From Streptosporangiaceae bacterium NEAU-GS5 (GTDB lineage Bacteria; Actinomycetota; Actinomycetes; Streptosporangiales; Streptosporangiaceae), in the NCBI GenBank assembly GCA_017592665.1, contig JAGFNW010000025.1:78768-142767 (forward strand): a stretch of 64,000 nt of DNA, in the 5' to 3' direction. Below the pieces are notes generated by a model that was given only the letters and a program-made list of their open reading frames with translations, ran no database searches and was not told where the DNA came from. The translations under genes were made by a program, and so were the position numbers. This document shows, in pieces, positions 42,439 through 49,854 of the stretch; positions within the stretch are counted from its first letter, which is position 1; each line of letters opens with the position of its first letter.

Positions 42439-45400
42439 GTGAGCCATGACACCAGCTTTGACGCCGCTTTGACAAGCGGTCCGCATGGGCTTTCCGGTGA
42501 TGGTTCCGAGCCGCGCCGGTCGATTGGACGGGCGCGAGACGCGGACGGCCGGGCGCTTTTGGCACGTGTTCGGGCCACCGCGGTGCAGCGGGTCAACGGC
42601 GGCGAGCCGGTGGCGGTGGTCGCGCGGAGTCTCGGCGTCTCCAGTTCGTCGATCTACGAATGGCTGAACCAGGAGCGCGCGAATCCGGGCACCCTCGCCG
42701 CGAGCCCCGTGCAGGGCCGCCCCTCGGCGCTGTCCCCGGACGGGTTGCACGACGTGGCGATGGCCCTGCTCGGCGCCCCCGGGTCGGTCGGCCTGCCCGG
42801 CACGCTGTGGACCAGGGAATTGGTTCAGGAATTCGTCCGGCGCGACCACGGGGTCACCCTGACGCTCACCAGCATTGGCCGGCTACTGCGCTCGCTCGGC
42901 GTGTGGCCGCAGCATTCTTTGGTGGACTGGGCGGATGCCGCCGACGTCTCGCCACATCTATGGAAACGACGTTACGCGTACATCAAGAACAAGGCCGAAT
43001 CACAGTTCGCTCCATTGTTCCGTGGGGGCCTTGTGGACATAGCGGCCACTGAGGCGCGTGCCGTCCCCACCCCGCACGGTGAATTCCCGGCGATCGCCGG
43101 ATACGGCTTTCACCTCGCCTACGCGCTCACCGTGGGCGGGCAGTTGCTCTTCGCGCCCTATTCCGGTCCCGCGACCGCGGCGTCCTTCGTTGACTTCGCC
43201 CGGCGGCTGGTGGTAGAGGCGGGCGGCGCCTCCCACCTGATCGTTCCCCGGCACCCCGTGTTCGACCTCTGCGAGTGCATGCGCGGGCTGGCCGACAGCC
43301 CGCTCGTGGTCTGGGTCCGCAAGGGCGGCGACGCCGACCCGATCGGGCGGCTGCCGTCATCGCTTCGCTGGGCCGGCCCGCCGCGCAACCCGGGCCGCGC
43401 CCCGGACGTGCCGCCGATCGCCGAGACCGTCCGCCGAACCGTGCTGGCCGGACCGCGCGGCACCATCCCCAGGCTGTGGACGATGAGCGAGCTCGCCGGC
43501 GTGGTGAGCGACCTGCTCGGCCGGCCCGTGAACCCGGTCGACGTGGAGACCGTGCTGGCCGCTGAGGGCCTTTGGCCGGTCGACCCCATCCCGCCCGCGC
43601 TCCCCGTCGACTCCCCCGCGATCGGCCGCTGGTGTCACGACGTCCTGCCGCTGCATCAGGCGCACACCGGCTCCGGAGCGGTCCTCCGCTTCGTCCAGGA
43701 GGTGCCGCTGGCGGACGGGCTCAGCCTCATGCTGGCCGTCTCCCCCGACCAGGAGCGCAAGTTCGCCTGGTACGCCGAGAGCCGCTACCGCGGCCGGATG
43801 CTCGCCACCACGCTCGCCGACTTCACCGAACGCCTGCTCAACGACACGATCGGCCCGCTGTGCCTGGTCGTCACCGACCCCTCGGGCTGGAGTTCCCGGT
43901 CGTTGACCCGTGAGCTCTCCGAGCAGCCGGTCAGCGTGGTCCCGGTCGGCGCCCCCTTCTTCTGCACGTGGAAGGCCGGCTGCGGCGAGCGCGCCTGGCG
44001 GGTGCCGCAGCAGGATCCGGTCGAGATGCTGTGCCGCCGCCACTATGACCAGTACGTCAAGCAGGAGCTCCCGTCGATCGAGCTGGAGCACCCGCCGCCT
44101 GGTCCCCTCGGGCTCTCCGATCGCCAGGTGCGCATCGCGGCCGCGCGCGAGAAGGTAAGGAACCAGTCCGACGTCGCCTCCGAGCGCATCCGCCGGATGG
44201 CCCTGACCGGACCTGGGGACGAGCCGCGGCTGTGGACCATGGGCGGTCTGGCCGAGCGGCTGAGCGAGATCGTCGGACGGCCCGTGGGCCTGGGCCAGGC
44301 CCAGGATCTGCTGGCCCGCGAAGATTTGTGGCCGATCGAGGCCCGCGACCCCGAGCTGCCCGCCGACTGGCGGCGCGACGTGCTCCCCCTCCACAGGGCG
44401 TACGCCGGCTCGGACGCGGTGGTGCACATCGTCCAGGAAGTCAGCCTCCCGGGCGATGTGAGCTTGATGATGGCGAGCACTCCGCAGGAGCGGCGGTTCG
44501 CCTGGTACGCACGAGGTCGTTCGCATGGACCTCTCCCCGCGACCATGCTGATCGACTTCACGACCCGGCTGCTGGCGCACGCCACCGGCCCGGTCTGCCT
44601 GGTGGTGACCGATCCCGCCGGTTGGAAGGCCAAGGACCTGATCCAGTCCCTGTACGGCCGGCCCGTCACGATCACCACGGTGGGCGCCCCCTTTTACTGC
44701 ACGTGGAAGGACGGATGCACAAGCCGGGCGGTCGTGCAGCCTCGCGGGAGCGAGGACGTGCTCTGCTCCACTCACTACAAGCGGTCTCGCCGGGTAGCCG
44801 TCGACCGCTGCGAGAGCGCCGGTTGCCCGAACGCGGCGGCCAGCCCCGGCGTGCGCTACTGCCCGGCCTGTGACCGGCGAAGGCGGAGCGCCGACCAGCG
44901 GCTCGCCCGTGACCAGGAACTGCGGGCCCGGTTCGGCCCGCTGCTCGACGCGGTCGAAGTGGCGGCGGCCACGCTGGCCACCGCACAGCAGCGCAGGGCC
45001 AACGCCTGGGCCGCGCGCGCCGAGCTCCTCCGCTCGGTGTGGGCGGCGGGCGTGCGCGACGTGGGCGCGCTCGCGTCCTGGGGCGGGTTGACCGAGTCCG
45101 ACGTGGTGGCCATCACGGCCACACCGGCGCCGGGCGCCGAGCCGCCCGCCATGGATCTCGGCGCGGCCGTGGCCGCCGCCGAACGGCTCGCGGCCGAGCG
45201 CCGCGTGCACACCGAATGTTTCACCGCATGCGTTCTGGCCGGGGTTGTCGACCGGCCCACGCTGGCTCAGGCCGCCGGCTACGCGCCGGAGCACCTGAGC
45301 CAGGCGATCGGAGAGCTGCGGGCCGATCTCGAGGCGATCCACGCCGACGCGCTCGAGCGCGTCACTGTGGCCGCCGAAGAGGTCAGGACCGCCGAGGACG

Positions 45401-46026
45401 TGCGCGACCAGCGCGTCCGGGAAGCCTGGCGAACCGAGCAACCGACCGTGACGACCATCTGCCGGGTCGCGCAGATCACTCCGCGCGCCCTCGGCAAGAT
45501 CCTCACTGGTCTGGGGCTCGAGCTCGTCCGTCCGCACTTTTCCGATGGCGAGGGTCACGACAGCCTGGCCGCAGTGGCCCGTGCCGCACGACGGCTCGCG
45601 CGCGCCCGTGTCGCGCTCGACGCCGCCGTACGCGCGGGACTGTCGGCCGGGCTGGCCGTGAGCCTGGTCGCCCAGGTGAGCGGGCTGACCACCTATCGCG
45701 TCGAGCGCGCCTGGCAGGCCGTGCAGCCGGAGTTGTCGGCCGTGCGCACGCCCCTGCTGCGCGCGCTCGCCAGAAGCCGCGTCTCGCTCGAACTCGAGAC
45801 CGCCCAGCTCGAGTCCGAGTGCCGTCCGGTGATCGACCGGCTGGCGGCGCTGGTCCGCGAGATCGCGGCGGCCGCCGTGGCCGAGGACGCCGCCGCAGCC
45901 GAGCACGAGGAGAAGATCATCACGGCGTGGCGGGCCGGAGCCGCCGACGCCGTCGTGCTCGCCTCACGCGCGGGCGCGGACCCTCGTACGGTCCACGCCC
46001 TGCTGCGTCACCGCGGCATCAAGTAA
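42439..46026 (+). CDS. Giant protein of three degenerate IS630-like units plus zinc fingers
   Basis: A 1195-residue protein. Residues about 35-80 hold a transposase-type helix-turn-helix (VARSLGVSSSSIYEWLNQ). Residues 115-330 resemble an IS630 transposase: the LWTRELVQEFVRRDHGVTLT winged helix ending LGVWPQ, then RRYAYIKNKAESQF and an RNase H-like strand order. The expected DDE residues are missing (VDIAATEA, LIVPRHPVF). The same LWT..EL...LWP plus strand block recurs at about 344-560 and 596-780. Each of these ends in a C-x5-C...LC-x2-H finger (FCTWKAGC, YCTWKDGC). A further finger CESAGC...YCPAC follows near 790, then 400 residues of coiled coils and HTH-like helices. It starts with GTG. 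A DNA-binding, non-transposing role is likely. Confidence 0.6.
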   Translation: MSHDTSFDAALTSGPHGLSGDGSEPRRSIGRARDADGRALLARVRATAVQRVNGGEPVAVVARSLGVSSSSIYEWLNQERANPGTLAASPVQGRPSALSPDGLHDVAMALLGAPGSVGLPGTLWTRELVQEFVRRDHGVTLTLTSIGRLLRSLGVWPQHSLVDWADAADVSPHLWKRRYAYIKNKAESQFAPLFRGGLVDIAATEARAVPTPHGEFPAIAGYGFHLAYALTVGGQLLFAPYSGPATAASFVDFARRLVVEAGGASHLIVPRHPVFDLCECMRGLADSPLVVWVRKGGDADPIGRLPSSLRWAGPPRNPGRAPDVPPIAETVRRTVLAGPRGTIPRLWTMSELAGVVSDLLGRPVNPVDVETVLAAEGLWPVDPIPPALPVDSPAIGRWCHDVLPLHQAHTGSGAVLRFVQEVPLADGLSLMLAVSPDQERKFAWYAESRYRGRMLATTLADFTERLLNDTIGPLCLVVTDPSGWSSRSLTRELSEQPVSVVPVGAPFFCTWKAGCGERAWRVPQQDPVEMLCRRHYDQYVKQELPSIELEHPPPGPLGLSDRQVRIAAAREKVRNQSDVASERIRRMALTGPGDEPRLWTMGGLAERLSEIVGRPVGLGQAQDLLAREDLWPIEARDPELPADWRRDVLPLHRAYAGSDAVVHIVQEVSLPGDVSLMMASTPQERRFAWYARGRSHGPLPATMLIDFTTRLLAHATGPVCLVVTDPAGWKAKDLIQSLYGRPVTITTVGAPFYCTWKDGCTSRAVVQPRGSEDVLCSTHYKRSRRVAVDRCESAGCPNAAASPGVRYCPACDRRRRSADQRLARDQELRARFGPLLDAVEVAAATLATAQQRRANAWAARAELLRSVWAAGVRDVGALASWGGLTESDVVAITATPAPGAEPPAMDLGAAVAAAERLAAERRVHTECFTACVLAGVVDRPTLAQAAGYAPEHLSQAIGELRADLEAIHADALERVTVAAEEVRTAEDVRDQRVREAWRTEQPTVTTICRVAQITPRALGKILTGLGLELVRPHFSDGEGHDSLAAVARAARRLARARVALDAAVRAGLSAGLAVSLVAQVSGLTTYRVERAWQAVQPELSAVRTPLLRALARSRVSLELETAQLESECRPVIDRLAALVREIAAAAVAEDAAAAEHEEKIITAWRAGAADAVVLASRAGADPRTVHALLRHRGIK

Positions 46027-46030
46027 GGCA

Positions 46031-46339
46031 TCAAGTAGATCGGCGCATCACGTAAATCCAGACCATCGGGTAAGGGGTCGCGGGGGCCCCCGCCACCCGG
46101 CCCCGCCCCCCCCGGGAAAAAATTGGGGGCGCCAGCCCGATCATGATGTCGAGCGCGGTCATCGCGCGGAGCGCGGCCGCCTTGATCCTCGCCAGCGACT
46201 GCGGGTCGAGGCCGAGCTGGGCCGCGGGTGGGAAGGACGACGCGGTGATCCGCACCCCGGACGGCGGGGGCGTGACCGGCCGGGTCGTGCGGGCGTGCCG
46301 GCCGCGGGGGCGGCGCGTGATGATCGACGAGTTACTCAT
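46031..46339 (-). CDS. Small coupled ORF of uncertain C-terminus
   Basis: A 102-residue predicted protein at the end of the leftward operon. Support for its reality: GGAAG before the ATG and an ATGA overlap with the half-MFS gene (46336-46339). The N-terminal half is basic and Pro-rich (MSNSSIITRRPRGRHARTTR), and the middle is helical (IKAAALRAMTALDIMIG). The C-terminal third is encoded across a run of eight C and a run of six A (46106-46122), so a sequencing or assembly slip could have changed the frame. No family is recognised. Confidence 0.45.
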   Translation of the reverse strand: MSNSSIITRRPRGRHARTTRPVTPPPSGVRITASSFPPAAQLGLDPQSLARIKAAALRAMTALDIMIGLAPPIFSRGGRGRVAGAPATPYPMVWIYVMRRST

Positions 46340-47112
46340 GATCTTCCTATCCGTTCCGGCTGGTCAGGATGGGCCGACAGGATCGTCCGGCGCATGGGGG
46401 CGGTCACCTGCGGCAGGCCGGGGGCCGACAGCGCCTGCTCGGCGCCGTCCGCCAGGTGTTCGAGCGCCTGGCGCAGGTCGTTCATGACGGCGCGGGGGAC
46501 GAGCACGGCGTCCTCCGTCTCCGCCTGCTGTACGAGATAGCGGGCCGAGGTGCGGGGCTGCCGGGGGGTGGCCGCCGCGAGGATCGCGAACGCGGGCGCC
46601 AGGACCAGGCCGGGGGCGAGCAGGACCCGCCAGCCGACGGCAGCCATGAGCTCACGGGCGGCGCCGCCCATGATGATCGCTCCGAGCACGGCCGCGGCGC
46701 CCCAGACGGCGACGGCGCCGGACTGGCGTCCGTTGATCCGGGGCGCGAGCAGGGCGAGCGACCCGGTCACCATGAGAGCGGCCGAGCCTCCGGCGAGCCC
46801 TCGCGCGGCCAGCAGCAGCGGCCACGAGAAGGTCGCCATGGCAACGGCCGCGGCGATGGCGAACATGGCGAGCGCCGAGGCGAGCACCCCTCTGACGTTC
46901 TCGGCGCGGAGGATCCGCTTGTGCAGCAGCAGGATCACCACGAGCGGCGTGGTGTAGGCCACGAGGACCCACTCCGGGTAGGCGGCGACGCCCCCGCGCG
47001 GTGCGAGGTCGCGTGCCACCGGGGGCAGCGATATCAGGCATGCCACGAGGTCGCCCATCACCACCGCCTGGCAGGTGAAGGCGACGACCAGGCTGAGGCG
47101 GGCGCCCTTCAT
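46336..47112 (-). CDS. Half-length MFS-like membrane protein
   Basis: A 258-residue membrane protein equivalent to only the first six helices of a DHA2-type MFS transporter (VVMGDLVACLISLPPVARDL, then LLLAARGLAGGSAALMVTGS and the GAVAVWGAAAVLGAIIMGG block). A soluble tail of about 70 residues contains a heptad-like helix (VMNDLRQALEHLADGAEQAL). The second MFS half is absent and not found nearby, so it may dimerise or serve as a partner of the SMR protein. It overlaps its upstream and downstream genes as ATGA. Confidence 0.75.
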   Translation of the reverse strand: MKGARLSLVVAFTCQAVVMGDLVACLISLPPVARDLAPRGGVAAYPEWVLVAYTTPLVVILLLHKRILRAENVRGVLASALAMFAIAAAVAMATFSWPLLLAARGLAGGSAALMVTGSLALLAPRINGRQSGAVAVWGAAAVLGAIIMGGAARELMAAVGWRVLLAPGLVLAPAFAILAAATPRQPRTSARYLVQQAETEDAVLVPRAVMNDLRQALEHLADGAEQALSAPGLPQVTAPMRRTILSAHPDQPERIGRS

Positions 47113-47609
47113 CGCGCCCTCGTCGGTGCGCCGCGGCTCGACCCGGGCAGGGCGCGCAGTGCCAGGTCCAGGTCGTTGAGGGCGCTGACCAGCTCGTTCG
47201 AGGCCTGCACCCGGAGGACGGAAGGATGGTAGGGACGTGCCGTGGCCGGTGTGCCGCCGGGGCCCATATTGAGACCCATGACCCCGATGACGATCAGGAG
47301 CAGGCAGATTATCTTGACCGGGTTCAGCGGCTCGCCGAAGAAGGCGCGGCCGATGATCGCGATCGCGGCGGTGCCGACGCCTGACCAGACGGCGTACGCG
47401 ATGCTGATTTCCAGTTCTAGCCGGAGCGCCTGCGACATCAACAGGAACGACGCCAGCACCCCCGCGAGGGACAGGGCGGTGTAGCCGAGGTGTGTGGCGG
47501 CGCCTTCGCCACCGGCCGCGGCTTTCAAGATGCTGGTCGAAACGATTTCCACGCCAATGGCGGCGGCGAGGAACAGCCATCCGGCGATCATTCGGGCTCC
47601 AGTGAACAT
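47109..47609 (-). CDS. SMR-family small multidrug/polyamine transporter
   Basis: A 166-residue protein. Residues 5-115 form four helices of the EmrE/MdtI/MdtJ type (AAIGVEIVSTSILKAA with the conserved membrane Glu, then LEISIAYAVWSGVGTAAIAI and INPVKIICLLLIV-like end). A cytosolic tail of about 45 residues, unusual for this family, contains NELVSALNDLDLALRAL. Next to a SpeD-like decarboxylase, export of a polyamine or related cation is a reasonable inference, since MdtIJ exports spermidine. It starts 8 bp after the decarboxylase stop. Confidence 0.85.
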   Translation of the reverse strand: MFTGARMIAGWLFLAAAIGVEIVSTSILKAAAGGEGAATHLGYTALSLAGVLASFLLMSQALRLELEISIAYAVWSGVGTAAIAIIGRAFFGEPLNPVKIICLLLIVIGVMGLNMGPGGTPATARPYHPSVLRVQASNELVSALNDLDLALRALPGSSRGAPTRAR

Positions 47610-47616
47610 GATGGGA

Positions 47617-48060
47617 TCAGAGAGGCTTGATCTTGATGGTGCTGGGACTGATGGTGGGGACGGCGTCCCTGTTGAGAGTGGTACGTTCCACACGCTCCGG
47701 CTCGAGCACGAACTGGAGGTAGTCCAGTGCCTTGTCGGGATCGGCGCGCGTGCCACAGGTGAAGACGTCGATGTAGGCGATGCCGTGTTCGGGCCAGGTG
47801 TGGATGGAGGCGTGCGACTCGACCAGGAGGGCGACGAGCGTGACGCCGCCCGCCGGCTCGAACAGCCAGCCGCCGATCTCCAGCACGGTCGCCTTGGCGG
47901 CCTGGATGGCCAGCTCGAACTGCTTGCGCAGGCGGAGCTGATCGTCCAGTTTCTCGGACGGGATGCCGTAGAAGGTGGCCAGGGTGTGCCGGCCGTGGAT
48001 GGTGGGCCGCGGGACGCTCACGACGGGGGGCGCCGTGGGGCGGGGCAGCTGTGTGGTCAT
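47617..48060 (-). CDS. SpeD-like pyruvoyl-dependent decarboxylase
   Basis: A 147-residue proenzyme of the S-adenosylmethionine decarboxylase (class 1b) family. The self-cleavage and active-site block ESHASIHTWPEHG is intact: cleavage is expected before Ser82, which becomes the pyruvoyl group, with His87 and Cys102 (VFTCG) as further catalytic residues. The early LATFYG replaces the usual LxDxYG-type segment, and the RG end is missing, so the substrate may not be SAM; some SpeD homologues act on arginine or ornithine. No spermidine synthase is in the window. It overlaps the hydrolase gene as ATGA. Confidence 0.88.
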   Translation of the reverse strand: MTTQLPRPTAPPVVSVPRPTIHGRHTLATFYGIPSEKLDDQLRLRKQFELAIQAAKATVLEIGGWLFEPAGGVTLVALLVESHASIHTWPEHGIAYIDVFTCGTRADPDKALDYLQFVLEPERVERTTLNRDAVPTISPSTIKIKPL

Positions 48061-49022
48061 GACGCGGTCTCCAGGGTTTTCAGCGCGGTGATTGGAGTAC
48101 GCGGGAGGAGGATCCGGGTCTCTCCGACGGCCGGATCCCAGAAGCCGGCGGGCGACCGGCCCGTGTGCGCCCAGGCTTGGCGGGTGCGCAGGGGCGGCGC
48201 CAGCAGCGGCTCGTCGGACAGCACGAAGGCGCCCCAGTGCATGGGCGCCATGGCGCTCGCGCCCACGTCCAGGCAGGCCTGGACGGCGTCCTCCGGGTCC
48301 ATGTGGGCCGAGCTCTGGAACCACTCCGGCGCGTACGACCCGGCCGGGGCGAGAAAGAGGTCGATGCCGGGGTGGCGGCGGCCGATCGCAGCGAAGTGCG
48401 CGCTGTAAGCGGTGTCGCCGCCGTGGTAGACGCGGTGGCCGTCCCTGGTGGTGACAAGCCAGCTCGCCCACAGGCTGCGGTAGAGGGCGAAGGGATGGCG
48501 GCCCGACCAGTGGGCCGCCGGCAGACAGGTGAACCGGGTGCCGGCGATGTCGGCGTCCTGCCACCAGTCGAGCTCGATCACATTGCGGAAGCCCTGCCGG
48601 CGCAGCCAGCGCCGGCCGGCCCTGAGCGGGACAAGGATGGGCGTCTCCCGGTCGAGCCTGGCCAGGGTCGGCCGGTCGAAGTGGTCGACGTGGTCGTGGC
48701 TGATCGCGACCGCGGTGATCGGCGGCAGGTCCGGCCACGGCACCCCGGGCGGGGTGAGCCTGGCGCGTACCCCGGGGACGGCCGTGGACCAGACCGGATC
48801 CAGCAGCACGGCGTCTCCGTGCCCGGTACGCAGCAGGAAGCTCGCGTGGCCGATCCACGTCACGGCGGCCTGGCCTGCCTCCACCGACGGCAGGCCGGAG
48901 GCGCACACGGGGATCCGCTGGGCGTCGCCGAGGTCCTTCAGCGTCCAGCCGCCCTGCAGGGCGATCCGGATCAGGTCGGCGAGGCCCGGAAGCGGCCGGA
49001 TGCGCCTGTCGCGGAAACTCAT
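48057..49022 (-). CDS. Metallo-beta-lactamase-fold hydrolase (NAPE-PLD/UlaG-like)
   Basis: A 321-residue metallohydrolase. The metal motif HxHxDH is SHDHVDHFD, and WIGHASFLLRTG precedes it, as in N-acylphosphatidylethanolamine phospholipase D and UlaG relatives. Later ligands are in the HWSGRHPF, HGGDTAYSAHF and MAPMHWGAF segments. The natural substrate of bacterial members is mostly unknown; amide, phosphodiester or lactone hydrolysis are all seen in the fold. It is translationally coupled both to the methyltransferase upstream and to the decarboxylase downstream, so its substrate probably belongs to the same pathway. Confidence 0.85.
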   Translation of the reverse strand: MSFRDRRIRPLPGLADLIRIALQGGWTLKDLGDAQRIPVCASGLPSVEAGQAAVTWIGHASFLLRTGHGDAVLLDPVWSTAVPGVRARLTPPGVPWPDLPPITAVAISHDHVDHFDRPTLARLDRETPILVPLRAGRRWLRRQGFRNVIELDWWQDADIAGTRFTCLPAAHWSGRHPFALYRSLWASWLVTTRDGHRVYHGGDTAYSAHFAAIGRRHPGIDLFLAPAGSYAPEWFQSSAHMDPEDAVQACLDVGASAMAPMHWGAFVLSDEPLLAPPLRTRQAWAHTGRSPAGFWDPAVGETRILLPRTPITALKTLETAS

Positions 49023-49714
49023 CTCGGGTCTCCGCAGGACAGCACGATGGCGGGCGGCACGTTGGCCCACACCGGGCCGAGCGCCTTGACCTGGCCGAAG
49101 GCCTCCCGCAGCATGCGCCGGAACTCCACACAGCTGGGGAACGGCCAGGCCGACAGGGTGGTGATCGTGGTGAACCGGCCGTCCGGGGCCAGCACCTCGA
49201 GCACCTGGTCCAGGATGCGGCGCTGACTGTCGTGGCCGAGGAGGGTCCACGGCAGCGCGCTCACGATGGCGTCGGCCTGCTTTATGCCGGCGTCGGCCAG
49301 CAGGCCGACGAGGTCGGACGCGTCGCCCGCGATGAGCTCCAGCCAGGGGCGGCTGCGTTCGAGGTGGCGCACCATGTCGTCGTTGAGCTCTACGGCCACC
49401 AGCCGGCCGCCGGAGGGCATCCGATCGCGGATGATGTCGGTGATGTGCCCGCCGCCCGGGCCGAGCTCGACCACGACCGCGCCGTCGTGATCGGGAACGA
49501 TGCCGGCGGCCAGGCGTCCGACGCGTGAGGAGCTGGGCGCGATCGCGCCCACCTGGTGGGGCTGCGCCATGATCGCGCGCATGAAGGTGCTCGTGTCGCC
49601 GCCGTGCCCGGAGCCACGCTGGGGAGTGGCGAATCGGGGCAGGAACTGCCGGTCGAAAGCGGCGCGGGCCCGGCGGCGGCGTGGTATCGGCATTTCGGAT
49701 GAGTTGGTGGCCAC
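49019..49714 (-). CDS. PmtA/KsgA-like SAM-dependent methyltransferase
   Basis: A 231-residue class I methyltransferase. The SAM site is VVVELGPGGGHITDIIRDRM, followed by VAVELNDDMVRHL, and AIVSALPWTLLG is the post-III motif resembling the PmtA/KsgA branch (phospholipid N-methyltransferase). An N-terminal extension of about 45 basic residues precedes the domain. It may N-methylate a lipid head group or an amine made in this pathway. GTG start with AAGGAG. It is the first gene of the ATGA-coupled block running down to 46031. Confidence 0.85.
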   Translation of the reverse strand: MATNSSEMPIPRRRRARAAFDRQFLPRFATPQRGSGHGGDTSTFMRAIMAQPHQVGAIAPSSSRVGRLAAGIVPDHDGAVVVELGPGGGHITDIIRDRMPSGGRLVAVELNDDMVRHLERSRPWLELIAGDASDLVGLLADAGIKQADAIVSALPWTLLGHDSQRRILDQVLEVLAPDGRFTTITTLSAWPFPSCVEFRRMLREAFGQVKALGPVWANVPPAIVLSCGDPR

Positions 49715-49754
49715 TGTGCGGTTCTCCTTGGGGGGTGGGCTATGGGGGTCGCGC

Positions 49755-49786
49755 GGGGGGGGGCCCGGGGGGGGGGGGGGGGGGGG
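49755..49786. repeat. Extreme G tract (G9-CCC-G20)
   Basis: The segment reads nine or ten G, CCC, then twenty G (49767-49786), lying in the 140-bp gap between two leftward genes. It may form a quadruplex or a slippage hot spot, or may be an assembly artefact. The exact length should not be trusted. Confidence 0.7.
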
Positions 49787-49854
49787 CCGGCGCCCGCCCG
49801 CGCGAGTTACGGGGGTGGGCTTTCACAGGCGCAGGGGAATGATCATCGGTGTCC

